Source of the DNA: Streptomyces blattellae
GTDB taxonomy: Bacteria; Actinomycetota; Actinomycetes; Streptomycetales; Streptomycetaceae
Direction of reading: 5' to 3'
Length of the DNA: 64,000 bases
NCBI RefSeq assembly: GCF_009709555.1
Contig: NZ_WJBG01000253.1
Span: 117,384 to 181,383, forward strand
Position numbers and translations under genes: made by a program. Of the stretch, positions 41,675 through 52,268 are shown in pieces. Position 1 is the stretch's first letter. Every line of letters begins with the position of its first letter. The notes below the pieces were generated by a model, which did no database searches, was not told the origin of the DNA, and saw only the letters and a program-made list of their open reading frames with translations.

Positions 41675-42049
41675 ATGAGCACCGCCGCACAATCTGGCCT
41701 CGGCGACTCCGTCGCCCCCCAGCCGGCCAGTACCCCGGAAGACCTGCGAGCTGCCATCGCGCAGCTGGCACCCGACGCCCTGCCCACATTCGACGCCGAA
41801 CGGTCAGCGGCCCTGCAGCAAGCACGTGAACAGGTCAGCGCCGCACCCATGCGCCGCTTCGTGGGGCAGTGGGCGGTGTACGTCGCGCTGGAGCGGCATC
41901 CCGAGCGGGCCGCCGCACTGCGTTCTCTGGAGACACGCGCCGCTGCCACCGAGAACCTTGAGGAGGCCCGGGCCATCGCGTCCAAGATCGGCCGGATCCT
42001 CGACATGGCGTGCGCGGAGGCCGGGATCGAGCGGGCCGAGGGCGTGTGA
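41675..42049 (+). CDS. DUF6247-type protein, candidate antitoxin
   Basis: 124 aa with GGGAGACC before the ATG. Helical throughout (PEDLRAAIAQLAPDALPTFDAE, RRFVGQWAVYVALERHPERAA); the FDAE ... W motif pattern fits the actinobacterial DUF6247 family. It lies 4 bp upstream of a RelE/ParE-like small protein gene, the gene order of many toxin-antitoxin pairs. Confidence 0.7.
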   Translation: MSTAAQSGLGDSVAPQPASTPEDLRAAIAQLAPDALPTFDAERSAALQQAREQVSAAPMRRFVGQWAVYVALERHPERAAALRSLETRAAATENLEEARAIASKIGRILDMACAEAGIERAEGV

Positions 42050-42053
42050 GGGC

Positions 42054-42344
42054 ATGGGGGACGAAGAAGCCTGGCGCTGGGAATACGACCCGGACGCCGA
42101 ACACGTCGCGGCCGGGTTCCCAAAGCACATCATCGATGAGGTCGAACGTCTCGCGTCGGAGTTGGTTGCCCTCGCCGAGGTCGGCGTCGATGTGACGGAC
42201 ATCGGCGAGGGACCCCGCCGAGGCGTTCCCGGCGGCGTACGCCGCATCCCGCTGCTCTCCGACGGCTGGTTCTACGCGCTGCCGGTGCCCCGACTGCGCC
42301 TCATCGCCATCACCCGGATCATTCCGCCCTTCGACTGCCTCTGA
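42054..42344 (+). CDS. RelE/ParE-like small protein, candidate toxin
   Basis: 96 aa. A helical first half (AGFPKHIIDEVERLASELV) and a strand-rich second half (RRIPLLSDGWFYALPVPRLRLIAITRIIPP) match the outline of RelE/ParE toxins, including the late aromatic strand. Classic RelE catalytic residues are not obvious. It follows the DUF6247 gene by 4 bp. Confidence 0.62.
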   Translation: MGDEEAWRWEYDPDAEHVAAGFPKHIIDEVERLASELVALAEVGVDVTDIGEGPRRGVPGGVRRIPLLSDGWFYALPVPRLRLIAITRIIPPFDCL

Positions 42345-42706
42345 GCGCGAAAGACCAGGTATGCCCCTCGACAGACTCACCAAATGGACCGAAAGCACAC
42401 TCACCCCGGACGAGTTGAAGGAGTCCCACTGCGCTGAGCGATTGGCAGTGACCAGCCGGCGCGGGACCGCCACACGAGGGTCATCGGACGGAGACAGGGA
42501 TGTGGCAGAGACAGTCATGTCGGACAGCGGCCTCATCCCCTGGTCACACCGGTGACTCGCTTTTGCCGGTGCCTCTTAGCCGAGGAGCCGGGCCGGAGGA
42601 GCGAGCAGCGCGGAGCAGATCACCGAGGGCGGCGGGAGGGAGAGCACCCCCAGACACAGCCGGTCCCCGGCACTCGCTGAAGCGCCGGGGACCGCCACGT
42701 CAAAGG
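42345..42706. other. 362-bp region without a convincing gene
   Basis: Between the RelE-like gene and the end of system 3. It contains a 64-codon open frame (42361-42555) of no recognisable family and the terminator at 42661-42694. No other structure was seen. Confidence 0.6.
42661..42694. terminator. terminator of system 3
   Basis: CGGTCCCCGGC (42661-42671) pairs exactly with 42684-42694 around a 12-nt loop, 13 bp beyond the stop of the last ATPase gene. Confidence 0.82.
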
Positions 42707-43855
42707 TCAGGCCGCGTGGACGACGTCCTTCTCCTCGGCGAAGTGGCAGGCCGACTCGTGCGCGGCCGGGGTGTCCTCGCTGCGGAACCGTTCGGGGACG
42801 GCGAGGATCGGGACCTCCTCGGCGCACTTGTCCTGCGCCTTCCAGCAGCGGGTGCGGAAGCGGCAGCCGGACGGCGGGTTGGCCGGGGACGGGACGTCGC
42901 CGGTCAGGATGATCCGCTCACGGTGCTCGCGGGCCTCCGGGTCCGGAACGGGGACCGCGGAGAGCAGCGCCTGGGTGTAGGGGTGCGTCGGGTGGTCGTA
43001 GATCTGCTCGTCCGTGCCGATCTCGGCCATCTTCCCGAGGTACATCACCCCGACCCGGTCCGAGATGTGCCGGACGATCGACAGGTCGTGCGCGATGAAG
43101 ATGTAGGAGAGGTTGAACTCGTCCTGCAGTCGCTCCATCAGGTTGATGACCTGCGCCTGGACCGACACGTCCAGCGCGGAGACCGGCTCGTCGCAGATGA
43201 TGATCTCCGGGTTGAGAGCCAACCCCCTCGCGATGCCGATGCGCTGACGCTGGCCGCCGGAGAACTGGTGCGGGTAGCGGTTGATGTATTCCGGGTTCAG
43301 GCCTACGACGTCCAGCAGATCCTGGACCCGCTTGCGCCGGTCGCCCTTCGGGGCCACCTCTGGGTGGATGTCGAAGGGCTCACCGATGATGTCGCCGACC
43401 GTCATACGCGGGTTGAGCGAGGTGTACGGGTCCTGGAACACCATCTGGATGTTCCGCCGGACCGCCTTCAGCGCGCGCCCCGACAGCCTGGTGATGTCCT
43501 GGCCCTTGTAGAAGATCTCGCCGGCCGTCGCCCGCTCCAGGTTCATCAGGAGCTTGGCGACCGTCGACTTGCCGCAGCCGGACTCGCCCACGATCCCCAG
43601 GGTCTCGCCCTGGTACAGGTCGAAGGAGATGCCGTCGACGGCTTTGACGGCGCCGATCTGCCGTTTGAACAAGATGCCCTGCGTCAGCGGGAAATGTTTG
43701 ACCAGGTTGCGGACCTGGAGAATCGGCTCTCCTCGCTCGACCGGTGCCTCGATGACCTCCACCGCCTCCGACTCGGAGTGCGTGTCCACCGCCTCCACCA
43801 GGGAAACGTTCGGCGTGGCGTCGATCGGCTCGTCGTTCTTGCTGAGCTCAGCCAT
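42707..43855 (-). CDS. system 3 oligopeptide ABC ATPase, DppF/OppF type
   Basis: 382 aa. A hydrophilic N-terminal extension of about 40 residues precedes Walker A GESGCGKST, signature FSGGQRQRIGIARGL and Walker B IIICDEPVSALD. The C-terminal zinc-finger-like GCRFRTRCWKAQDKC is present. It is nearly identical in the core to the system 1 ATPase but lacks its terminal repeats. It overlaps the DppD-type gene by 8 bp. Confidence 0.92.
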   Translation of the reverse strand: MAELSKNDEPIDATPNVSLVEAVDTHSESEAVEVIEAPVERGEPILQVRNLVKHFPLTQGILFKRQIGAVKAVDGISFDLYQGETLGIVGESGCGKSTVAKLLMNLERATAGEIFYKGQDITRLSGRALKAVRRNIQMVFQDPYTSLNPRMTVGDIIGEPFDIHPEVAPKGDRRKRVQDLLDVVGLNPEYINRYPHQFSGGQRQRIGIARGLALNPEIIICDEPVSALDVSVQAQVINLMERLQDEFNLSYIFIAHDLSIVRHISDRVGVMYLGKMAEIGTDEQIYDHPTHPYTQALLSAVPVPDPEAREHRERIILTGDVPSPANPPSGCRFRTRCWKAQDKCAEEVPILAVPERFRSEDTPAAHESACHFAEEKDVVHAA

Positions 43856-44936
43856 GGAGCGTCTCCTTCCAGAAATGGCACGCGGAGCCGCGGCCCACCA
43901 ACTCCGTGCCGTCCCGCTCCGTCACAGGGGCCAGCGCCGGTACTTCGGTCAGGCAGATGTCCTGCGCCCTGCTGCACCTCGGATTGAAGGCGCAACCGGG
44001 CGGAATCTGCTGCAGGTTGGGCGGCAGACCCTTGATCGCGTACAGCTCGTGCCCCTTGTGGTCGAGGCGCGGGATCGAGTCGAGCAGGCCACGCGTGTAA
44101 GGGTGCGCGGGGCGCTTGTACAACTCGTGGACCGGAGCATGCTCGACAATCCGGCCCGCGTACATCACTGCGATCTTGTCAGCGACGTCCGCGACCACAC
44201 CCAAGTCGTGCGTGATCAGGATCAGGCCCATGTTGTACTCGCGCTGCAACTCCGCGAGCAGGTCCATAACCTGGGCCTGGACAGTGACGTCGAGGGCAGT
44301 CGTCGGCTCATCGGCGATGATCAGGTCCGGTTCCAAGGCCAGCGCCATGGCGATCATGATGCGTTGGCGCATACCGCCGGAGAACTGGTGCGGGTAGTCG
44401 TTCACCCGCGCCGCGGCGGCCGGGATCTTCACCCGGTCCATCAGCTCGATCGCCTTGGCCTTGGCGTCCTTGCGGGACATGCCCAGGTGTGACCGGAACA
44501 TCTCGCCGAGTTGGAAGCCCACGGAGAGCACCGGATTGAGGGAGGAAAGCGCGTCCTGGAAGATCATCGCCATCTTGGAGCCGCGCAGCTTGCGACGCTC
44601 CTTCTCCGACAGGCTGAGGATGTCCTGCCCTTGAAAGAAGATCTCGCCCTTGGCGATGCGTCCGGGAGGACTGTCCAGGATGCCCATGATGGCCTGCGCG
44701 GTGACGGACTTGCCGGAACCCGACTCGCCGAGAACAGCCAGCGTCTCGCCCGCGTTGACGCTGTAGTTGACGCCGTTGACCGCCTTGGTCACAGCGTCGC
44801 GAACCTTGAACTCCACGTGCAGGTCGCGGACTTCGAGGAGCGGCGCGGTCGCGTCCACCCCCGCGTTCGTGGGGACCAAATCCAGGCTGGTCATGCCGTC
44901 ACCTTCGTCTTGCTTGCTCAAGGGGGGTCGACTCAT
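43848..44936 (-). CDS. system 3 oligopeptide ABC ATPase, DppD/OppD type
   Basis: 362 aa from the ATG at 44936, 9 bp after the permease stop; an ATG at 44894 preceded by AAGGTGA is an equally good start giving 348 aa. Walker A GESGSGKSV, signature FSGGMRQRIMIAMAL, Walker B LIIADEPTTALD and C-terminal GCAFNPRCSRAQDIC are intact. Confidence 0.92.
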   Translation of the reverse strand: MSRPPLSKQDEGDGMTSLDLVPTNAGVDATAPLLEVRDLHVEFKVRDAVTKAVNGVNYSVNAGETLAVLGESGSGKSVTAQAIMGILDSPPGRIAKGEIFFQGQDILSLSEKERRKLRGSKMAMIFQDALSSLNPVLSVGFQLGEMFRSHLGMSRKDAKAKAIELMDRVKIPAAAARVNDYPHQFSGGMRQRIMIAMALALEPDLIIADEPTTALDVTVQAQVMDLLAELQREYNMGLILITHDLGVVADVADKIAVMYAGRIVEHAPVHELYKRPAHPYTRGLLDSIPRLDHKGHELYAIKGLPPNLQQIPPGCAFNPRCSRAQDICLTEVPALAPVTERDGTELVGRGSACHFWKETLHG

Positions 44937-44945
44937 GGCTGCGCC

Positions 44946-45869
44946 TCACCGGAGCTTCGGGTCGAGCGCATCGCGCAGGCCGTTGCCCAGCAGGACGAAG
45001 CCCAGGGCGGTGATGACGATCGCGATGCTCGGGTAGGTCCACATGAAGTCCTTGGCCCCCATGAACCCACGGCCGGCGGAGATCATGTTGCCCCACTCCG
45101 CGACCTCGGGGTCAACGCCGACACCCAGGTACGACAGCGATGCCTCAGCCACGATCGCGATGCCCACGTTGCTCGTGCCGTACACCAGCACCGACGTCAG
45201 GGAGTTGGGCAGGATGTGCTTTCGGATGATGCGGCTCCGGCTCGCTCCCAGCGCCTGGGCGGCGTGCACGAAGTCCATCTCGCGCACGGAGAGGATCTGG
45301 CTGCGCAGCAGGCGGGCGAAGGTCGCCCATTGGAAGACGCCCAGCGAGAGCACGACAGGCAGCACGCCACGGCCCATCAGCAGGATGATGACGATGGCGC
45401 CGATGAGCAACGGGAAAGCAAAGAAGATGTCCGCCGTACGCATGATCACCGTGTCCACCCAGCGGCCGAAGTAGCCGGCCAGAGCGCCCAGCACGATGCC
45501 GATGGAAAGCGCCACGAAGATCGAGGCAAGGCCCACGATCACCGCGATGCGGCTGCCGTATATGAGGCGGGAGAGCTGGTCCCGGCCGAGTGCATCGGTG
45601 CCGAGCAGGTGCCCGGAGCCCGGGGACTGGAGGGTGGCGTTCAGATCTTGCCGGAGCGGATCGTGCGGTGCCAGCAGGGGCGCGAATACGGCGGTGAGGA
45701 TGAGCAGAACGATGATCGCCAGCCCGACCACGGCCAGCTTGTTGGCGAAGAAGCGGTGCCGGATGTCGGCCCACTGGCTGACCCGGGCGACACTGGGTTC
45801 GGCGCCCTGTTTGGCCGCGGTGGGATCGGCCGCTGTCGGCTCTCCCGTACCCGTGACGAGTTCGGTCAT
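44946..45869 (-). CDS. system 3 peptide ABC permease, DppC type
   Basis: 307 aa, six membrane helices after a hydrophilic N-terminus, GHLLGTDALGRDQLSRL after helix 1 and the EAA motif HAAQALGASRSRIIRKHILPN. Paralogous to 28572-29549 but more diverged than the ATPases. Confidence 0.92.
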   Translation of the reverse strand: MTELVTGTGEPTAADPTAAKQGAEPSVARVSQWADIRHRFFANKLAVVGLAIIVLLILTAVFAPLLAPHDPLRQDLNATLQSPGSGHLLGTDALGRDQLSRLIYGSRIAVIVGLASIFVALSIGIVLGALAGYFGRWVDTVIMRTADIFFAFPLLIGAIVIILLMGRGVLPVVLSLGVFQWATFARLLRSQILSVREMDFVHAAQALGASRSRIIRKHILPNSLTSVLVYGTSNVGIAIVAEASLSYLGVGVDPEVAEWGNMISAGRGFMGAKDFMWTYPSIAIVITALGFVLLGNGLRDALDPKLR

Positions 45870-45902
45870 GGTGTGACTCCTAGATGGGGGCGACCCTGCG
45901 GG

Positions 45903-46829
45903 TCAGGCAAGGCGGATACGCGGGTCGAGGGCGGCGTACAGCAGGTCCACGACCAGGTTCAGCAGAACGAAGACCGCCACGCTGATCGTCACCACCCCCA
46001 CGATGATGGGGTTGTTGTTCTGCTGGATCGCCTGGATCAGCGCGAGCCCGATGCCGTTCCAGTTGAAGATCGTCTCTGTGATGATCGCGCCGCCGAGCAG
46101 CGTGCCGAAGGAGATGCCCAGATAGGTGATCACGGGAATGACCGAGTTCCGCAGGACGTGACGGAAGAGCACCGTCCGTCGAGAGAGTCCCTTGGCCACG
46201 GCCGTCTTGACGTAGTCGGCTCGCAGGACTTCGAGCATGGCGCTCCGGGCGAGCTGGGCCACGAGCGCGGCATCGATGATCGCCAGTGTCACGGCCGGCA
46301 GCACCATCGACTTGAAGCTGCCGTCGGCGATCAGCGGGAACCAGTTCAGTTCCACGACGAAGAAGCGCTGCATGATCATGCCGAGCACGATTGAGGGCAC
46401 GCCGATCGCCAAGGTGGTGACAAAGGTCGCCGACACGTCCCAGATCGAGTATCTACGCATCGCGGCCACCACACCGACAGCTATGCCGATGACGATGTCG
46501 ATCGCGATGGCGAAGACGGCCAACTTCGCCGTGTTGCCCAGCTTCGGTACGAGGATCTCAGTGACCGGTCGGCCCTGCGTGTAGTCCTCGCCGAGGTCTC
46601 CCGTCACGAGATTGCCCACGTAGTTGCCGTACTGCACGACCAAAGGCTCGTCGAGCCCGTACTGCTCGTGCAGCTGCTTGATCACAGCCGGATCACGTGC
46701 CTTGTCGCTGCCTGCGATCTGCCCAACCGGGTCTCCCGGGAGCACGAACAGGCACGCGAACAGGATCATCGTTGCGCCGAGCACGACCACGATCAACTGG
46801 CCCAGCCTGCGGGCCACATACCTTCCCAT
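45903..46829 (-). CDS. system 3 peptide ABC permease, DppB type
   Basis: 308 aa, six membrane helices, GDLGEDYTQGRPV in the first loop and the EAA motif TAVAKGLSRRTVLFRHVLRN. A 183-bp gap with a strong hairpin separates it from the upstream binding-protein gene. Confidence 0.92.
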   Translation of the reverse strand: MGRYVARRLGQLIVVVLGATMILFACLFVLPGDPVGQIAGSDKARDPAVIKQLHEQYGLDEPLVVQYGNYVGNLVTGDLGEDYTQGRPVTEILVPKLGNTAKLAVFAIAIDIVIGIAVGVVAAMRRYSIWDVSATFVTTLAIGVPSIVLGMIMQRFFVVELNWFPLIADGSFKSMVLPAVTLAIIDAALVAQLARSAMLEVLRADYVKTAVAKGLSRRTVLFRHVLRNSVIPVITYLGISFGTLLGGAIITETIFNWNGIGLALIQAIQQNNNPIIVGVVTISVAVFVLLNLVVDLLYAALDPRIRLA

Positions 46830-46941
46830 GACTTGCCTCTCTGCCTCGCTGCCTCTTACTGAGCAGCGCCCTCACCCCAGGGTGGTGGGGGTGGTGGGGT
46901 AGGGCGGGCGGGTGGATCGCACCACTCCCGACGGTCGTCGA

Positions 46942-46978
46942 GGGCCGTGGTACCGAGTCCAGATCGGTACCACGGCCC
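46942..46978 (-). terminator. intercistronic hairpin between system 3 binding protein and permease
   Basis: A 15-bp perfect stem (GGGCCGTGGTACCGA, 46942-46956, with 46964-46978) and a 7-nt loop, no T tract. In binding-protein operons such a structure stops part of transcription and protects the upstream mRNA, so more binding protein than permease is made. Confidence 0.8.
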
Positions 46979-47012
46979 CGGTCGTCGATGCCGCGATACA
47001 CGCGGCGCCCGA

Positions 47013-48662
47013 TTACTTCTGGCTGATCTCAGCGAGGTTCGGGTTCTCGTGGAAGTCCATCTCGATGTTGGCGAACTCCTTGGTGTTGGCGAGACGCAAC
47101 TGGGTGCGGTTCCACAGCGGGATCAGGGCCATGTCGTCCATAGCGACCTTCTCCGCCTGCTTGTAGAGCTCGTTGCGGGCCGCCGGGTCATTGCTCGCAC
47201 GGGCCTGGGCCACCAGGTCGTCGAACGCCTTGTTGCTGTAGCGGCTCCGGTTGTCACCGGTGACGTTGCCGGAGGAGTCCTTGTTGATGGACGCGGTGTC
47301 CAGCAACGGGAACAGGTAGTTGTCCGGCGTCGGGTAGTCAGCGCCCCAGGCGTAGCGGTACAGGCCCGTGGCCCCGGACTTCTGCTGGTCTTCGAGCAGC
47401 TCAGCGAACGGCTTGCCGGTGGCTGTCACCTTGACGCCGAGGACGTCCTCAAGTTGCTGCTGGACGGCCTGAATCCACTCTTCGTGGCCGGAGCCGGTGT
47501 TGTAGGCGAGTTCGAGAGTGCTGCCCGGCTCCAAGCCGGCCTCGGAGGCGAGTTGCTTGGCCTTGGCCTTGTCCTGCTTGATGCAGGAGGTGCACAGGTC
47601 CTTCTGGTACACGTCCTGGAAGACCGGCGGCAGGATCGTCGTCGACTTCGTGTACATGCCCTGGAAGACGCCCTTGATGATGGCGTCCCGGTCGATCGCG
47701 TAGGAGACCGCCTCACGTGCCTTCTGGTCCTTCATCGGACCGTTGTCGGTGATCGGCAGGAGGTAGTTCATGCCATTGGTGTCCTGCTGGATCCACTCAT
47801 CCTGCGGCTCGTACTTGGCCTTGGCGGTCGGCAGCTGCGGGGTGGGCATACGGGCCCAGTCGTACTGGCCCGACTCAAAGCCCTGGTACTCCAGCGTCAC
47901 ACCGTTGTTGGCGTTGAGGATGTCGATCTGGACGGTGTCGAGCTGAGCCTTCGTCAGACCGTAGTCGTCGTTACGGACGAGCGTGATCGACTTGTTGTGC
48001 TCCCACTTGCCCTGCATCTTGAAGGGGCCGTTGCCGATGGGGGCTTCGTTGTAGGTTTTGTTCTTGGCATCGCCTGCAGCCTCCGGCACGGGGCTGAAGA
48101 CGGTGTGCGAGGTCTTGATGTCGAACTCGAAGTCCGGGGCGGAGAGCTTCACCTGCAGCGTGTTCTCGTCCGGTGCACTGAGCCCGGAGAGGGTGTCCGC
48201 CTTGCCCGCCTGAACGTCGTCGAAGCCCGCGATGCCCGCCATGTGATAGGCCACGTCGGACGCCGCCGACTTCTGCGCCACGCGGCTCCAACCGCGGATG
48301 AACGCCTCGGCGTTCACCGGCTCACCGTTGGAGAACTTGGTACCGGCCTTGATCTTGAAGGTCCACGTCTTGCCGTCGGAGCTGACCTCCTTCGAGGTGG
48401 CCAGGGCCGGAACGACCTCGCCGTCCGACGTCGGCTCATACAGCCCCGTGAAGAGGTTGTCCGTGACCAGAATGCCCTCGGACTCCTGAGCGTTGTAGGG
48501 GTCGATGGCCACCGGCTCGGTGATGCCCATCCTGAAGGTGCCACCAGCCTTGCCGGAGTCGTTGTCGTCGCCGCTGTCGTCGTCGCTGCCTCCACAGGCA
48601 GTCGCGGCAAGGGCAATGACTATCGCCCCCGCGACCCACTTGGCGCTTCTGGCACCACGCAT
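47013..48662 (-). CDS. system 3 peptide-binding lipoprotein (SBP family 5)
   Basis: 549 aa from the ATG beginning RGARSAKWVAG, which has AGGAGGAA 4 nt upstream; an ATG 15 bp earlier overlaps that site. A lipobox ends in ATAC-GGS near residue 23, followed by an Asp/Ser-rich linker. Family 5 elements include KFSNGEPVNAEAF and IGNGPFKMQG. It is nearest to typA, the position I recall for bldK in S. coelicolor, but bldK there begins with a permease gene, so naming it bldKB is not justified. Confidence 0.9.
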   Translation of the reverse strand: MRGARSAKWVAGAIVIALAATACGGSDDDSGDDNDSGKAGGTFRMGITEPVAIDPYNAQESEGILVTDNLFTGLYEPTSDGEVVPALATSKEVSSDGKTWTFKIKAGTKFSNGEPVNAEAFIRGWSRVAQKSAASDVAYHMAGIAGFDDVQAGKADTLSGLSAPDENTLQVKLSAPDFEFDIKTSHTVFSPVPEAAGDAKNKTYNEAPIGNGPFKMQGKWEHNKSITLVRNDDYGLTKAQLDTVQIDILNANNGVTLEYQGFESGQYDWARMPTPQLPTAKAKYEPQDEWIQQDTNGMNYLLPITDNGPMKDQKAREAVSYAIDRDAIIKGVFQGMYTKSTTILPPVFQDVYQKDLCTSCIKQDKAKAKQLASEAGLEPGSTLELAYNTGSGHEEWIQAVQQQLEDVLGVKVTATGKPFAELLEDQQKSGATGLYRYAWGADYPTPDNYLFPLLDTASINKDSSGNVTGDNRSRYSNKAFDDLVAQARASNDPAARNELYKQAEKVAMDDMALIPLWNRTQLRLANTKEFANIEMDFHENPNLAEISQK

Positions 48663-49293
48663 GGGGTTCCTCCTCATGAGTCCTGTTGTTCACCGCAAGA
48701 GGGCACACACGACATCCCACCGACAACAAGTACGGAGAAGGTCAAGTGCGCACCGCAGGCTCGTGAGTCGGCGCCTCCTGCGGCGCATGACTCGTCGACC
48801 CGAGCTCTACGCGCCTAACTATCTGCCATGCGCTAAGACCGAACCACACCCCCAAGGTCTCGGTTCGATCACACCTTGCGCATACTTCTTCCAAAATCCG
48901 GACAAACAGTTTGACGAAAGATCCCTGCGAAACGGACTTGTTACACAACTATCGACATCGACAGTCCGGATATCGGACAGGCTGACGGAAAATCAGTTGC
49001 GCTCGGCAGCGGAGGAGCACCCTCGACGCCGCAAGCGGGGCAAATCGCAACCAACCCACTCAGTCGGCCACGCATTCCGGCTACCCTAACGTTGCGAAGC
49101 CGTCGGCGCGATCAGTCATGGCCCTCACGGTCGCGGTATAGGGAAAACCCTGCATGCCTTTCCGGTCGCCCCATCCGGTCCAGCTCCGGACGCACCACGG
49201 CCGGGCCTCTGACAAGAGGCCCGGCCGTGGGTCACCGGACATTGCGCGGCGGTCAGCCCGCCACCGGGTCAGACAGCCTGGTCGACAGCGCTG
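48663..49293. promoter_or_regulatory. 631-bp AT-richer control region of system 3
   Basis: No gene is seen. The stretch 48830-49000 is clearly lower in G+C than its neighbours and contains small palindromes, TTGT-TAC-ACAA (48939-48949) and GTCCG-GATAT-CGGAC (48964-48978). It probably holds the promoter and operators of the system 3 binding-protein gene. A terminator at 49195-49230 closes it on the right. Confidence 0.55.
49195..49230. terminator. strong terminator hairpin
   Basis: A 16-bp perfect stem (CCACGGCCGGGCCTCT, 49195-49210, with 49215-49230) and a GACA tetraloop, 63 bp beyond the stop of the secreted protein gene. Confidence 0.9.
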
Positions 49294-49884
49294 TCAGCAG
49301 TAGGCGTTCTTGGCGGCACGCGGAGCCGTACCCGTCCCCGGGGTCTCACTGCACTTGACGGCACCTTCCGCCCGGACAACCCAGCTGCGCGCCTTCCCGT
49401 AGCCCTCCCTCGTCCAGCCGGTGCCGTTCGTGTTGCAGGTCTTGGCCGTGTAGTAGCCGGACGCCTTCTTGACCCCGTTGAAGACGACGTAAGTCCCCGA
49501 CTTGTTGAAGTTGTGGGTGACGGACTCGCTCGTCTCCTTGGTCTTCTCCCCCGACTTGGTCAAGGTCCCCGAGACGTGGGCATCCATGCTGGAGATGACC
49601 CAGCTCGCCGAGTAGCTGGCGCCTCCCGTTACCTCACGGCCCGACGTGACCGTCTTGCGGTAGGTCGCCGACTTGGTGTAGGTACCCGTGCTACCGCTGG
49701 CGATGTGGATCTGCTTGGCGTGGGTGATCGTCCAGCTCGTCTTCAGGTCGTTCCACTTGGCACTCTTGTATCCCGGCTCGCAGACGATCGGCGCGGCGCC
49801 TGCTGTGGTCACCGGTCCGAGTACCACGAGGGAAGCAGCAGCAACGCCGGTGGCCGCTGCTACCGATATCAGCCTCTTACCCAT
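49294..49884 (-). CDS. secreted protein of unknown function
   Basis: 196 aa from the ATG beginning GKRLISVAAATG. A signal peptide with cleavage near AGA-APIVC (about residue 32) precedes a Ser/Thr/Lys-rich mature domain of alternating polar and aromatic residues, predicted beta-rich, with four Cys (VCEPGY, KTCNTNG, VKCSE, AYC) that could form two disulfides. The terminal Cys is unusual. Codon choice is slightly less GC-biased than neighbours. I do not recognise a family. Confidence 0.75.
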   Translation of the reverse strand: MGKRLISVAAATGVAAASLVVLGPVTTAGAAPIVCEPGYKSAKWNDLKTSWTITHAKQIHIASGSTGTYTKSATYRKTVTSGREVTGGASYSASWVISSMDAHVSGTLTKSGEKTKETSESVTHNFNKSGTYVVFNGVKKASGYYTAKTCNTNGTGWTREGYGKARSWVVRAEGAVKCSETPGTGTAPRAAKNAYC

Positions 49885-50267
49885 GGTCGTTCCCCGTTCA
49901 TTCGGCATGACCACCCCTATGAGCAGCCATGCACCCCGTAGCCCTGCGTCGCTTGGCAGGGCTAGGTCAAACTACATGGGCGGGATCAGCGGGAACCAAG
50001 ATTTGAGCTAGATCTGAGGAAAGCGGTAAGGCAGCAGTCGCCGACCTCACCCCGCAACAAGGAGCTTGGCTGAGCCTCCAAGGCGGACGGCGCTCAGCCG
50101 CCAGCACCGGCCAAGCAGGCCCTTGGGCTCGCGCCGAGGCTCGCAAAGCAGTCCCTGCCTAGGCCCCGTACCATGGGGTGAGGCCGTGGCACGTTCCGCC
50201 CGGCAGGGCCCGCGTGACACAGACGTACGCGTAGGCCGTCCTCACCACTCCGGGAGTACGCCACATC
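49885..50267. promoter_or_regulatory. 383-bp divergent region upstream of typA
   Basis: No gene. A hairpin AGCCCTGC/GCAGGGCT (49940-49947, 49956-49963) lies in the leader of the secreted protein gene on the minus strand. The promoter of typA should lie in 50100-50230, but no hexamer pair is convincing. Confidence 0.5.
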
Positions 50268-52175
<1,908 letters not shown>

Positions 52176-52204
52176 CGCCTGTCGTAGCCGGACGGTTCCG
52201 ACGC

Positions 52205-52249
52205 AGAAGCGCCGCCCAGATAGTCGGTCACTATCCGGGCGGCGCTTCT
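52205..52249. terminator. typA terminator, shared with convergent antitoxin gene
   Basis: AGAAGCGCCGCCC (52205-52217) pairs exactly with 52237-52249; an A/C mismatch and a further 6-bp inner stem follow. It lies between the convergent typA and HigA-like genes. Confidence 0.9.
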
Positions 52250-52268
52250 CGTGAGAAACAAAGGCTTG

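Noticed and set aside
42361..42555. A 64-codon plus-strand frame after the RelE-like gene
   Set aside because: There is a weak ribosome-binding site and no recognisable family; the composition is unremarkable. It could be a gene remnant but cannot be supported.
47013..48662. Naming system 3 as bldK
   Set aside because: Location fits, but gene order (binding protein first) differs from the recalled bldK order and no alignment could be run.
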